Source: Ancylomarina sp. DW003 (GTDB taxonomy: Bacteria; Bacteroidota; Bacteroidia; Bacteroidales; Marinifilaceae). Taken from it: DNA of 64,000 bases. The position numbers and the translations under genes were made by a program. Where the stretch lies: contig NZ_JAKJSD010000005.1 in assembly GCF_029029505.1 (NCBI RefSeq), positions 239,803 through 303,802 on the forward strand, read 5' to 3'. Numbering within the stretch: position 1 is the stretch's first letter; every line of letters begins with the position of its first letter. The notes under the pieces are model-generated. The model did no database searches. It had not been told where the DNA came from and saw nothing but the letters and a program-made list of their open reading frames with translations. This document shows, piece after piece, positions 11,222-20,287 of this stretch.

Positions 11222-12448
11222 TTACATCAATCGCTTCTCTCCTGTCAATTTCCGAATATCAGTTAAGTCTTGACTGACCTCAATACAGCCTTTATAAGCT
11301 CCTTGCTCATCTCTAAGAGCAAAGTATTGAATTAGAATAAACCGTCCTTTCATTTCGATCCAAAAAGGTTCACTATCCTTGCTTCCATCTTTAAATGCTT
11401 CAACAAGTTCATTCACAACATGAACACTTTCCGGTGGGTGACAATTCTGTACTGTTCGCCCAATAATTGCCTTTGATCTTGGAAAAAATCGCTCTTTAGG
11501 ATTCGAAAAGAAACAAACCTTATCATTCTCATCAATCATGGTAATATCAACAGGTAAATTATTTAGTAATAATATAGCCTGCTTTAAGGTCATCAAACCT
11601 GTATCAAAATTCAGTAGTGTATTTTCTAATTTGTTTTCGCTTAAAAAATCTGTTTCGAACGATTCATCTTTCTTTTTTTTAGGCCTTTCTTTTACTTTTG
11701 GCACTTCAATATAAGCATATCCAATCTCCTCACTTTGCAGAATCATGTCAGCCCAAGCTTCTTGATTTACTGCATTAAAAGCAACCGGAAACAATAAGTG
11801 CTCTTCTCTGAAAATAATAGCATACATATCAAAGAACAAATCGCCAAGAAGCTTATTTATTCTCTTCTTATCCAAGTTCACCTCTAAAAGTGACATTAAT
11901 AAGGCCTTTTGGTTTCTCCTAATATCGTCATGAATAGACCACATTACCCCTAGACATTTATATTTGGGGTATTCCTTTTCAAAATATGGGAAAAGAATAT
12001 TCTCTTTTCTGACGTAATGCTTTTCCATTTGCATCAGATCTTCTATTCCTATTCGAAGGTGTTCAGCCACTTTCATCGAATCAAAATTCTCACTGTTAAA
12101 ATCTTTAACCCATGATTTTAGATTTTGTAAACGCCTCTCAAGCTCTCGGTTTTCTTTTTTTAGGTAAGTCAAAAAATGATCTTCCGGCAATGAAATTGGT
12201 TTTTGACCTAATATTTGTTTATAAAAAACATTTAGGGCCTTATTAATCCCTATTTTCAAATCTCCCATTGGCAAATCCGATTCAACAAGACGATGCACAA
12301 CAACAATCACATCATTCACGGTTAAATCATCGATAGCTGCCTGATGTATCTTAATTAACTCCCCCCCTTTTTCACCTATTGTTAAACGGTAGCAAAAATC
12401 GTAAAGAGAATTGATTCTTGCCTGTGTATTATTTATAAATTCTGACAT
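11222..12448 (-). CDS. DUF438 - hemerythrin-like - PAS domain protein
   Basis: 408 residues without membrane segments. Order: a DUF438 domain (about 10-75), a hemerythrin HHE-type four-helix bundle (about 95-240; note HYVRKENILFPYF, HDDIRR and EEHLLFP, which supply His and Glu ligands for a di-iron site), a lysine-rich linker, and a PAS domain (about 285-400; MIDENDKV and the SQDLTDIR end). Proteins with this architecture are thought to sense oxygen or nitric oxide through the iron site, with PAS as a second sensor; there is no kinase, cyclase or DNA-binding output in the chain. The start ATG is preceded by a T/A-rich leader. The family call is strong and the signal is inferred. Confidence 0.85.
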   Translation of the reverse strand: MSEFINNTQARINSLYDFCYRLTIGEKGGELIKIHQAAIDDLTVNDVIVVVHRLVESDLPMGDLKIGINKALNVFYKQILGQKPISLPEDHFLTYLKKENRELERRLQNLKSWVKDFNSENFDSMKVAEHLRIGIEDLMQMEKHYVRKENILFPYFEKEYPKYKCLGVMWSIHDDIRRNQKALLMSLLEVNLDKKRINKLLGDLFFDMYAIIFREEHLLFPVAFNAVNQEAWADMILQSEEIGYAYIEVPKVKERPKKKKDESFETDFLSENKLENTLLNFDTGLMTLKQAILLLNNLPVDITMIDENDKVCFFSNPKERFFPRSKAIIGRTVQNCHPPESVHVVNELVEAFKDGSKDSEPFWIEMKGRFILIQYFALRDEQGAYKGCIEVSQDLTDIRKLTGEKRLM

Positions 12449-12540
12449 AATTTATTTTATTTAATTCAATCATTTAAATTAAACTATTTTCAGTAAAAAA
12501 TTCGTTTTAAGGAAAAGAATTTAATGCAACCAAGAAAAGA

Positions 12541-12648
12541 ATACCAATAGGCATTCCCTCTCCAAAAATATGATGAAATTGGAATTGGTTCAATTTGTGA
12601 ATCAATAATCCTGAACGTAGTTTACAGCTCAAATCAAATTGCTTTTAG
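12541..12648 (-). pseudogene. Remnant of the 3' end of the DUF1015 gene plus its terminator
   Basis: This stretch aligns over about 106 bases with 16018-16123, which is the terminator and last codons of the DUF1015 gene on the minus strand, including a perfectly shared run across ...GAATCAATAATCCTG.... The copy is decayed: the stop codon is lost (TAA became CAA), one base is inserted within the last 12 codons so the frame is broken, and the left half of the terminator stem is mutated so the hairpin no longer closes. It sits just upstream of the BNR-repeat gene, in the same orientation as the intact copy on the other side of that gene. Confidence 0.85.
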
Positions 12649-12705
12649 TAAAGTATAATACACAAGATATTATTAACTTAAACAACTAATCAACACACTA
12701 ACCTC

Positions 12706-15700
12706 ATGAAACCTAAGAAGCTTTGCTATCTAATCATTGTAATTATTACATCAGCACTATTTAGTTCATCAATTAAAGCACAAGAACCTAGTCAAAAGTC
12801 TATATTATCCGAAGAAACTTTTTCCGGATTGAAATTGCGAAATATAGGTCCTGCATTCATGTCTGGTAGAATTGCTGACATAGCTATTCATCCGGAAAAA
12901 CCACATTGCTGGTATGTAGCAGTTGGTTCTGGAGGCGTTTGGAAAACTGAAAATGCAGGCACCACCTGGACTTCTCTTTTTGATAAACAAGCTGTCTATT
13001 CTACAGGTTGCATTACTATTGATCAGCTCAATCCAAATGTAATTTGGGTGGGAACTGGGGAAAATGTAGGTGGTCGCCATGTAAGCTTCGGCGATGGCAT
13101 ATATAAAAGTACAGATGGTGGAGCTACATGGAAAAATATGGGCTTAAAAGAATCTCAGCACATTTCTAAAATCATCATTCACCCAACCAATTCTAATATC
13201 ATATGGACTGCTGTTCAAGGTCCGCTTTGGAACAAAGGAGAAGAAAGAGGACTTTACAAAAGTACAGATAGTGGTAATAGTTGGAAAAAAGTATTAGGAG
13301 ACGATAAATGGACTGGAGTTACAGATATTGTAATTGACCCAAGAGAACCTGATAGAATGTATGCGGCAACTTGGCAACGTCATAGAAATGTAGCCTCTTA
13401 TTTGGGAGGTGGTCCAAACACAGCAATCTACCGTTCTGAAGATGGTGGAGAAAACTGGACGAAACTGAAAAATGGACTTCCAAAATCAAACATGGGTAAA
13501 ATTGGTTTAGCCATATCACCTCAAAAACCAGATGTTATTTACGCGGCTATAGAGTTAAACAGAACAAAAGGCGGTGTTTTTAGAAGTGACAACAGAGGCG
13601 AAAAGTGGACCAAAATGTCGAATGCCGTTTCAGGTGCTACAGGCCCACACTACTATCAGGAACTTTACGCCTCGCCGCATGAATTCGATAAGTTATATTT
13701 GATGGATGTTAGAGCTCAGGTTTCCAGTGATGGAGGAAAAACATTTCAAAGATTAAAAGAAGAACACAAACATTCAGATAATCATTCACTAGCCTTTAGT
13801 AAAACAAATCCTGATTACTTGCTTATTGGAACTGATGGAGGAATCTACGAAAGCTTTGATGGAGCTAAAAATTGGCGCTATATAGACAATTTACCTGTTA
13901 CTCAATTCTACAAACTTGCACTGGATGACAGCGCACCATTCTATAATATTTATGGAGGAACGCAGGATAATAACACTCAAGGAGGTCCATCAAGAACCGA
14001 TAATGTACATGGAATTAGAAATGCCGATTGGTATATTACACTTTTTGCTGATGGACATCAACCAGCTACAGAACCTGGAAACCCAAATATAATTTACTGT
14101 GAATGGCAAGAAGGTAACTTAAATCGTATTGACAAAATTACGGGGGGAATATTGCACATACAACCCCAACCTGCTGCAGGAGAACCTACCGAACGCTTTA
14201 ATTGGGATGCTCCTATTCTGGTAAGTCCTCATAACCCAACTCGATTATACTTTGCATCGCAACGCTTATGGCGTTCAGAAAATAGAGGAGATAGTTGGAA
14301 ACCAGTATCAGGCGATCTCACTAAAAATGAAAACAGAATTCAACTTCCAATTATGGGAGCAACTCAAAGTTGGGATAATGCTTGGGATTTTAACGCGATG
14401 TCCAACTACAATACCATTACTTCAATTTCAGAATCTCCAGTGCAAGAAGATTTGATTTATATTGGAACAGACGATGGCTTACTTCAAATTACTGAAGATG
14501 GAGGTGAAAATTGGAGAAGAATTGAACTTGCATCTATACCTAATATCCCTTCAACTGCATTTATAAATGATATAAAAGCAGATCTCCATGATAAAAACAT
14601 CGTTTATATAGCACTTGACAATCATAAATTCGGTGATTTACGTCCTTACATTCTAAAGAGTACAGACCGTGGTGAAACCTGGGATTTAATTTCAAACACT
14701 TTGCCACAAAAAACAATTGTATGGCGATTAGTACAAGATCATATAAACCCTAAACTAATGTTTGCGGGAACTGAATTTGGTATTTACGTTACTATTAATG
14801 GAGGCGATAAATGGATTAAATTAAATGGAAATGTACCAACCATCTCATTTAGAGATTTAGCTATACAACGAAGGGAAAATGACCTCGTTGGGGCATCGTT
14901 TGGAAGAGGATTCTTCATTTTAGATGATTATTCTCCGCTAAGAAATATTAATGAAGAGATGCTTAAAAACGAAAGCATATTATTCACTCCTCGTCCAGCA
15001 CTTTGGTATATTCCAAAACCGATATTAGGTATGGATGATAAAGGATCACAGGGAGCATCCCACTATGTAGCCCCAAATCCAACTTTTGGTGCCAACATCA
15101 CCTACTATTTACCTAAAGATATGGTCAGCCTGAAACAAAAAAGAAAACAAATTGAGAAAGAACTAATAAAAACTAAGAAACAAATTAAAGTTTCTGATTG
15201 GCAAAAAGTCGAAAAAGAAATTCGGCAGGAAGAACCTGAAGTGATACTAACCATTACCGATGACCAAGGCAATGCAATAAGACGACTAGAGGGGAAGAAA
15301 ACAAAAGGATTTCACCGAATCGCTTGGAATCTTCGTTATGCGCCTACTAATGCAATAACGATGAACAATAAAAAAACTAATGATTTTCAAGTACCTAAAG
15401 GACGACTTGTTATTCCTGGAACATATTATGTGAGTCTCTCAAAAAAAGAAAATGGCAAAGTCAGTATTCTTTCTGAGAAAGTTCCAATCGAAGTTATAAA
15501 AATGAGAAATGGCGCTTTACCAACTGATGATATGACCAATATTAGTGAATTTTGGAAAGAAGTAGCAGATATTCAAGGCCAAGTATCTACAATCAATATT
15601 GTATTGAAAAATATCGATAAAAAACTTCAGTTTTTAAAAAAATCAATCCATAACTCACTTACTCTTCCTGGTATATTTGATGAAAAATTATATCTCATTA

Positions 15701-15999
15701 AAGAAAAGTACATCAATTTAGATATCAGATTAAATGGATCAAAGGCTAAGCTTCAAGTTGGAGAGAAGTTTAAAACACCAACCATAAATAACAGACTAAT
15801 GACTGTTGTTATGGGTATTTCTCAATCCACTTATGGACCAACCCAAACACATCGTGAAAGCCTTAAATATGTCAAATCTGAGTTAACCATTCTTCTAAAA
15901 GAGCTTCTGCAATTAAAAAACATTAACCTTCCAAAAATTGAAAAAGAACTCTTAGAAGCTGGAGCTCCTTGGGTGGAAGGAATGTCAGTTATAAAATAA
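12706..15999 (+). CDS. Large secreted BNR/Asp-box (sortilin-like) beta-propeller protein
   Basis: 1097 residues with a signal peptide (ends IKAQ). Eleven or so Asp-box turns (S/T-x-D-x-G-x-x-W/F) are spread over residues 80-720, for example TENAGTTW, STDGGATW, STDSGNSW, SEDGGENW, SSDGGKTF, TEDGGENW and STDRGETW. These are typical of large VPS10/sortilin-like beta-propellers often annotated as glycosyl hydrolase or exo-sialidase; the catalytic residues of sialidases are not evident, so I do not claim an enzyme. The C-terminal 350 residues hold a lysine-rich helix, a beta-sandwich resembling a fibronectin-like fold and a helical end. There is no T9SS tail. It is flanked on both sides by the 3' end of DUF1015, a sign that the gene was inserted or duplicated there. 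Confidence 0.85.
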   Translation: MKPKKLCYLIIVIITSALFSSSIKAQEPSQKSILSEETFSGLKLRNIGPAFMSGRIADIAIHPEKPHCWYVAVGSGGVWKTENAGTTWTSLFDKQAVYSTGCITIDQLNPNVIWVGTGENVGGRHVSFGDGIYKSTDGGATWKNMGLKESQHISKIIIHPTNSNIIWTAVQGPLWNKGEERGLYKSTDSGNSWKKVLGDDKWTGVTDIVIDPREPDRMYAATWQRHRNVASYLGGGPNTAIYRSEDGGENWTKLKNGLPKSNMGKIGLAISPQKPDVIYAAIELNRTKGGVFRSDNRGEKWTKMSNAVSGATGPHYYQELYASPHEFDKLYLMDVRAQVSSDGGKTFQRLKEEHKHSDNHSLAFSKTNPDYLLIGTDGGIYESFDGAKNWRYIDNLPVTQFYKLALDDSAPFYNIYGGTQDNNTQGGPSRTDNVHGIRNADWYITLFADGHQPATEPGNPNIIYCEWQEGNLNRIDKITGGILHIQPQPAAGEPTERFNWDAPILVSPHNPTRLYFASQRLWRSENRGDSWKPVSGDLTKNENRIQLPIMGATQSWDNAWDFNAMSNYNTITSISESPVQEDLIYIGTDDGLLQITEDGGENWRRIELASIPNIPSTAFINDIKADLHDKNIVYIALDNHKFGDLRPYILKSTDRGETWDLISNTLPQKTIVWRLVQDHINPKLMFAGTEFGIYVTINGGDKWIKLNGNVPTISFRDLAIQRRENDLVGASFGRGFFILDDYSPLRNINEEMLKNESILFTPRPALWYIPKPILGMDDKGSQGASHYVAPNPTFGANITYYLPKDMVSLKQKRKQIEKELIKTKKQIKVSDWQKVEKEIRQEEPEVILTITDDQGNAIRRLEGKKTKGFHRIAWNLRYAPTNAITMNNKKTNDFQVPKGRLVIPGTYYVSLSKKENGKVSILSEKVPIEVIKMRNGALPTDDMTNISEFWKEVADIQGQVSTINIVLKNIDKKLQFLKKSIHNSLTLPGIFDEKLYLIKEKYINLDIRLNGSKAKLQVGEKFKTPTINNRLMTVVMGISQSTYGPTQTHRESLKYVKSELTILLKELLQLKNINLPKIEKELLEAGAPWVEGMSVIK

Positions 16000-16011
16000 T
16001 GACAAATAAAA

Positions 16012-16037
16012 AAGGGAATGCCATAAGGCATTCCCTT
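16012..16037. terminator. Bidirectional terminator of the BNR and DUF1015 genes
   Basis: An 11-bp perfect stem (16012-16022 with 16027-16037) with an ATAA loop, with A-runs on the left and right sides so that it has a T-run in either direction to some degree. It lies between two convergent genes. A decayed copy is at 12541-12560. Confidence 0.85.
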
Positions 16038-16060
16038 CAAAAAATATGATAAAATTGGAA

Positions 16061-17311
16061 TTAGTCCAATTTGTGAATCAATAATCCTGAACGTAGTTTA
16101 GGCTCAAACCAAGTCGTTTTAGGAGGCATGATGTTACCTGTGTCAGCAATATCGATCAACTGTTGCATAGATACTGCGTATAAAGCGAAAGCTACTTTCA
16201 TATCACCGCTATCAACACGTCTCTTCAATTCACCTAATCCACGAATACCACCTACGAACTCAACACGAGTAGTCGTACGAAGATCTTTAACATCCAATAG
16301 GTTATCCAATACGTGGTTTGAAAGGATTGTTACGTCCAATACACCAATAGGATCCTTATCATCGTAAGTTCCTTCTTTAGCGTTTAGCTTGTACCACTTG
16401 TTATCTAAATACATAGAGAACTCATGTAATTGAGCTGGCTTGTAAGTTTCCTCACCCATACACTCAACAGTGAAAGTCTCTTCCAATTTAGCAAGGAATT
16501 CAACTTCAGTCATTCCGTTAAGATCCTTAGCTACACGATTGTAATCGATAATTGCCAATTGATCATCTGGGAAGTGAACAGCCATGAAGTAGTTGTACTC
16601 TTCATCACCAGTGTGATTAGGGTTCTTAGCAGCAAACTCATCTCCAATACGAGCAGCAGCAGCTGTTCTATGGTGACCATCAGCTACGTAAGTAGAAGGA
16701 ACTTTAGTTGCGAACAACTCTTCCAACTCTTTGTTAGTAGCTGCATCGTTTACAGGCCAGAAATGGTGACCGAATCCGTCTTCAGCAACAAAATCGTACT
16801 CAGCTTCTTCGTTCTTTACAATGTTTGCTACGATAGCGTCAATCTCTGGAACAGCTTTGTAAGAAAAGAATACTGGCTCAAGGTTAGCCTCAGTGTAACG
16901 AGTTAAGATCATACGATCTTCCTCTTTGTCTGGACGAGTAAGCTCGTGCTTCTTGATAACACCTGTACGGTAATCTTCACAAGCAGCATTAGCAACGATA
17001 CCGTACTGAGTACGTCCGTCCATTGTTTGAGCGTAGATATAGAATTTAGCTTCTGAATCTTGCTTCAACCAACCTTTTTCTTGCCATAGCTTAAGGTTAG
17101 ATACTGATTTTTCGTAAACTTCGTTAGAGTGAACGTCTGTTCCAGCAGGACAGTCGATCTCTGCACGAGTGATGTGAAGCAAAGAACAATCTTTACCTTC
17201 AGCCATCTGTGCAGCCTCTTCTGAATTCATTACGTCATATGGTAAACATGCTAAATCTTTAGCGATATCTTTAGTTGGGCGTAAGCCTCTAAATGGTTTT
17301 ACAATTGCCAT
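16061..17311 (-). CDS. DUF1015 family protein, linked to serine biosynthesis
   Basis: 416 residues, full-length DUF1015: the N-terminal KPFRGLRPTKDIAKD and LPYDVMNSEEA segment, the histidine-rich VADGHHRTAAA motif near residue 215-225, and a C-terminal domain. The biochemical role of the family is not established. It is the last gene of a minus-strand series serC, serA, four-helix-bundle gene, DUF1015, ending at a strong terminator; DUF1015 genes beside serA/serC are common in Bacteroidota and Firmicutes. No serB-type phosphoserine phosphatase is in the window, so a role in serine metabolism is a reasonable inference but no more. Codon use is strict, as in the neighbouring serA and serC, suggesting strong expression. 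No signal peptide. Confidence 0.85.
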   Translation of the reverse strand: MAIVKPFRGLRPTKDIAKDLACLPYDVMNSEEAAQMAEGKDCSLLHITRAEIDCPAGTDVHSNEVYEKSVSNLKLWQEKGWLKQDSEAKFYIYAQTMDGRTQYGIVANAACEDYRTGVIKKHELTRPDKEEDRMILTRYTEANLEPVFFSYKAVPEIDAIVANIVKNEEAEYDFVAEDGFGHHFWPVNDAATNKELEELFATKVPSTYVADGHHRTAAAARIGDEFAAKNPNHTGDEEYNYFMAVHFPDDQLAIIDYNRVAKDLNGMTEVEFLAKLEETFTVECMGEETYKPAQLHEFSMYLDNKWYKLNAKEGTYDDKDPIGVLDVTILSNHVLDNLLDVKDLRTTTRVEFVGGIRGLGELKRRVDSGDMKVAFALYAVSMQQLIDIADTGNIMPPKTTWFEPKLRSGLLIHKLD

Positions 17312-17363
17312 GATTTGGTATTTTGTATGTTTTGTATTTGTTTAATTAAAGAGTAAAATAGTT

Positions 17364-17815
17364 AATGAGTGAAAGTGTTTTTTATGTACAAACTTTCTTT
17401 TTCTCAAGGTACTTCTTATATCCCATCGACATTTTTGAAAGTTCTGCCAAAAGAGATCGAGCTTTTATGTTTTCGTCGTCAGAAATATAACATCTTCGAT
17501 GAGCAATTTCGACACAAACAACACATTCTCTAATTGATCCTCTTGAAATTCTCAAGTATCTAAGACTTAAAGCAACTGTTTCTCCAAACCCTTCGCCTAA
17601 ATTTAAAGCAATGGAATTTGCAGCTCTAGTGAATTGACTAGACAGTCCGAATCGTTCACTTTCCGGAAACTTTGCAGTTAATTCATAAACCATATCAATA
17701 AATGTCATGGTTTTTTGGTATAAATCTAGGCTCTCAAAGTCGAATGTTGTCATTTTTATAGAATTAATTCATCAAAAAAATTCAACCTCTTTCACTCTAT
17801 CCTCTTTCACTCATT
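17364..17815. repeat. 12-base inverted repeat flanking the four-helix-bundle gene
   Basis: AATGAGTGAAAG at 17364-17375 is the exact reverse complement of CTTTCACTCATT at 17804-17815. The gene at 17382-17753 lies between them. On the right side a further 12-base direct repeat, CCTCTTTCACTC, occurs at 17786-17797 and again at 17801-17812. The gene therefore sits in a small module with its own flanks, inside a serine-biosynthesis gene series. Confidence 0.7.
17382..17753 (-). CDS. Four-helix bundle protein (23S rRNA intervening-sequence family)
   Basis: 123 residues, all helical, matching the family first found as open frames in 23S rRNA intervening sequences (S23 / TIGR02436-like): FESLDLYQKTMTFID at the start, FGLSSQFTRAANSIALNLGEG in the middle and SLRYLRISRGSIRECV in helix 3. 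Related folds include the accessory Avd protein of diversity-generating retroelements, which binds nucleic acid. The function of free-standing chromosomal copies is unknown. It interrupts the serA-DUF1015 pair with gaps of 71 and 70 bases and is flanked by short inverted and direct repeats, which suggests separate arrival. Its codon use is looser than that of serA or DUF1015. Confidence 0.9.
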   Translation of the reverse strand: MTTFDFESLDLYQKTMTFIDMVYELTAKFPESERFGLSSQFTRAANSIALNLGEGFGETVALSLRYLRISRGSIRECVVCVEIAHRRCYISDDENIKARSLLAELSKMSMGYKKYLEKKKVCT

Positions 17816-17824
17816 TACACAAGA

Positions 17825-18748
17825 CTACTTGTTTACTCTAAATGTTTCGTCTCCTTTTTCAATCAGGTTCACAATCTGATTAGCTCCGGCGATACCAGCA
17901 TTGATATTAGCTTCAGCTGTTTGAGCACCCATTTTCTTAGGTGTAAAGAAAAAGCGACCTTCATATTTAGCAGCAAATTCGTCTTTGCAATCAGGTGCGA
18001 TATCAGAGATATAAGCAAAATCGTTACGATCTGCCATAAGTTTCAACATACCTTCTTCGTCAATTACTTCTTTACGAGCTGTATTAACAAGGATACCACC
18101 CTCAGGCATCTTGTTCAACAAATCGTAATTAATTGATTTTTTAGTCTTGTCGTTGGCAGGAATATGCAAGGAAACATAGTGACAAGTGCTATATAGCTCT
18201 TCTACTGTGTCTACTGCCTTAACTCCATCAGCTTCAATAGCTTCTTTTGCAACAAAAGGATCGAATGCATATACTGTCATTCCGAAACCTTTAGCAATAT
18301 TAGCAACGTGTTTACCAACGTTACCATAAGCGTGAATACCGATATTCTTACCTCTTAACTCAACACCAGCTTTCCCGTTATAACCTTTACGAGCAAGGAA
18401 AACCATCATTCCTAATGCTAGCTCAGCTACAGCGTTCGAGTTTTGACCAGGCGTATTCATGGCCACAATACCTTTTTCAGTACATGCTTCAAGATCGATA
18501 TTATCGTATCCAGCACCTGCACGTACAATTACTTTTAGATTTTTAGCTGCTTCAAGCACCTCGCGAGTTGCTTTGTCAGAACGAATAATCATTCCATCAA
18601 CATCAGCAACAGCTGCGATTAACTCAGCCTTATCTGTATATGACTCTAGCAAAGCTAGTTCATATCCTGCACCTTCAACTACTTCGCGAATCGCGTTTAC
18701 AGCAGCAGGAGCAAAAGGTTTATCGGTTGCAATTAAAACTTTAGTCAT
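17825..18748 (-). CDS. serA: D-3-phosphoglycerate dehydrogenase, short type (IIIK)
   Basis: 307 residues; catalyses the first step of serine synthesis, oxidising 3-phosphoglycerate with NAD. The substrate domain and Rossmann domain are complete (GNVGKHVANIAKGFG for NAD binding, NTARKEVID with the catalytic Arg), but the C-terminal ACT regulatory domain of E. coli SerA is absent, so serine feedback through that domain is not expected. The usual catalytic histidine in TPHxG is replaced: the segment reads TPKKMGAQT (Lys271/272). This Lys version is known from Entamoeba histolytica and Bacteroides (type IIIK), so it is a natural variant rather than decay. It lies 149 bases after serC on the same strand. 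Confidence 0.93.
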   Translation of the reverse strand: MTKVLIATDKPFAPAAVNAIREVVEGAGYELALLESYTDKAELIAAVADVDGMIIRSDKATREVLEAAKNLKVIVRAGAGYDNIDLEACTEKGIVAMNTPGQNSNAVAELALGMMVFLARKGYNGKAGVELRGKNIGIHAYGNVGKHVANIAKGFGMTVYAFDPFVAKEAIEADGVKAVDTVEELYSTCHYVSLHIPANDKTKKSINYDLLNKMPEGGILVNTARKEVIDEEGMLKLMADRNDFAYISDIAPDCKDEFAAKYEGRFFFTPKKMGAQTAEANINAGIAGANQIVNLIEKGDETFRVNK

Positions 18749-18897
18749 TTTATTAATTTAAAACGTTAAAAATAAAATGTCATTGCCAGCCAAATCGAAG
18801 TTATCCTTACGGATCCCTTTAGTCGTTCCTCATGCTTTAATGACTCAAAATAGAGATTCGAGTGTGTTGCCACACTCAAACCCATATAATCAGGTAA

Positions 18898-19980
18898 TTA
18901 CTTTACATGCATTGTTTCGAATTCCTTCATGCAGTCTGCTAATGCCTGTACAGATGCTTTTGGTAAAGCATTGTAAGTAGAAGCACGGAAACCACCAACT
19001 GAACGGTGACCTTTAATTCCAGACATACCTTTTGAAGTAGCGAATTCGAAGAAATCTTTTTCTAGTTCTTTGTACTCGTCAGTCATTACGAAACAGATGT
19101 TCATTAATGAACGATCTTCTTCGTTGATAACAGTACCTTTGAACATTGGGTTACGGTCAATCTCGTTGTAAAGAACCGCAGCTTTATCTTCATTCATTTT
19201 CTGCATTGCAGAAACACCACCCATTTCTTTGATCCATCTCAAAGTTTGAAGAGCAGCAAATACAGGAACCACCGGAGGTGTGTTAAACATTGACTCACCT
19301 TTGATATGAGTTCTGTAGTCTAACATAGTAGGAATCTGACGATCCATTTTACCTAGTAACTCGTCTTTAACGATTACAAAAGTAACACCAGCTGGCGCCA
19401 GGTTCTTTTGAGCTCCACCATAAATTAATGCATACTTAGATACATCAACAGGGCGAGAGAAAATATCAGATGACATATCAGCAACAAGAGGTACATTCAC
19501 GTCCATGTCGTGCTTGATCTCAGTACCATAAATGGTATTATTTGTAGTAATATGGAAATAATCTGCATCAGCAGGAATTTCGTATCCTTTTGGAATGTAG
19601 TTGTAAACTGTTTCTTTAGAAGAAGCAACTTCAACAACTTCACCAAACAACTTAGCTTCTTTTTGAGCTTTGTTTGCCCAAGCACCTGTGTTTAAGTAAG
19701 CAGATTTCTTAGCCATTAAATTGTAAGGAATCATGCAGAACTGAGTTGAAGCTCCACCACCTACAAACATTACTGAGTATCCTGCTGGAATATTCAATAA
19801 TTCTTTGAATAAAGCGATAGCTTCATCCATTACGGCAACAAATTCTTTGCTACGGTGAGATACTTCCATTAAAGAAAGAGATGTTCCGGCAAAATTCTTA
19901 ATAGCTGCAGCAGTATTTTCTACTGTTGAGTCAGGAAGGATTGAGGGTCCTGCAGAAAAATTATGTACTTTCATTTTCAA
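18898..19980 (-). CDS. serC: Phosphoserine aminotransferase
   Basis: 360 residues, standard length for SerC. It transaminates 3-phosphohydroxypyruvate with glutamate to O-phosphoserine (and can act in pyridoxal phosphate synthesis). Visible features: [11 protein letters not shown] at the N-terminus, [10 protein letters not shown] for the phosphate of the cofactor, [11 protein letters not shown] with the lysine that binds PLP, and [15 protein letters not shown] near the C-terminus. It is the first gene of the minus-strand serine group followed by serA. The start is fixed by the conserved N-terminus. The 307 bases upstream hold its leader and the terminator of gcvT. Confidence 0.97.
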   Translation of the reverse strand: MKMKVHNFSAGPSILPDSTVENTAAAIKNFAGTSLSLMEVSHRSKEFVAVMDEAIALFKELLNIPAGYSVMFVGGGASTQFCMIPYNLMAKKSAYLNTGAWANKAQKEAKLFGEVVEVASSKETVYNYIPKGYEIPADADYFHITTNNTIYGTEIKHDMDVNVPLVADMSSDIFSRPVDVSKYALIYGGAQKNLAPAGVTFVIVKDELLGKMDRQIPTMLDYRTHIKGESMFNTPPVVPVFAALQTLRWIKEMGGVSAMQKMNEDKAAVLYNEIDRNPMFKGTVINEEDRSLMNICFVMTDEYKELEKDFFEFATSKGMSGIKGHRSVGGFRASTYNALPKASVQALADCMKEFETMHVK

Positions 19981-20190
19981 TATTTTTTAAAATGTGAACG
20001 TTTGCATATTCATGCGCAAATTTGCAAATAAAAATGAAGAATAACGAGATCAGAAATCATTTTTTATATGTTTTTCAACAAAAATAACAAAAGCTCACAT
20101 CAGCTAGTTATACATTTGAATATCTTACAGTTAAACAAAGGAGTGTACATGTTCCGAAATCGTTTTCTGATCTAATACCCAAACAGACAA

Positions 20191-20231
20191 AAAAAAAGCA
20201 GGTTTGCGATACTTCACAAACCTGCTTTTAT
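20191..20231 (-). terminator. Terminator downstream of gcvT
   Basis: A 9-bp stem (GCAGGTTTG at 20198-20206, CAAACCTGC at 20217-20225) with a 10-base loop. On the minus strand it is followed by a run of at least seven T, so it ends the gcvT transcript before serC. The rest of the 307-base gap between gcvT and serC shows no other feature I can support. Confidence 0.88.
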
Positions 20232-20287
20232 AATAAAATCATTGATTCCAATTAAACTAAATAAGCTCAATCAATAATCAAATATGC

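Noticed and set aside
12706..15999. Sialidase
   Set aside because: Asp-box repeats alone are shared by many propellers, and the arginine triad and other active-site residues of sialidases could not be identified.
16430..16906. A 158-codon open frame on the plus strand
   Set aside because: It lies entirely antisense to the well-supported DUF1015 gene and shows no family resemblance; it is a by-product of that gene's regular codon use.
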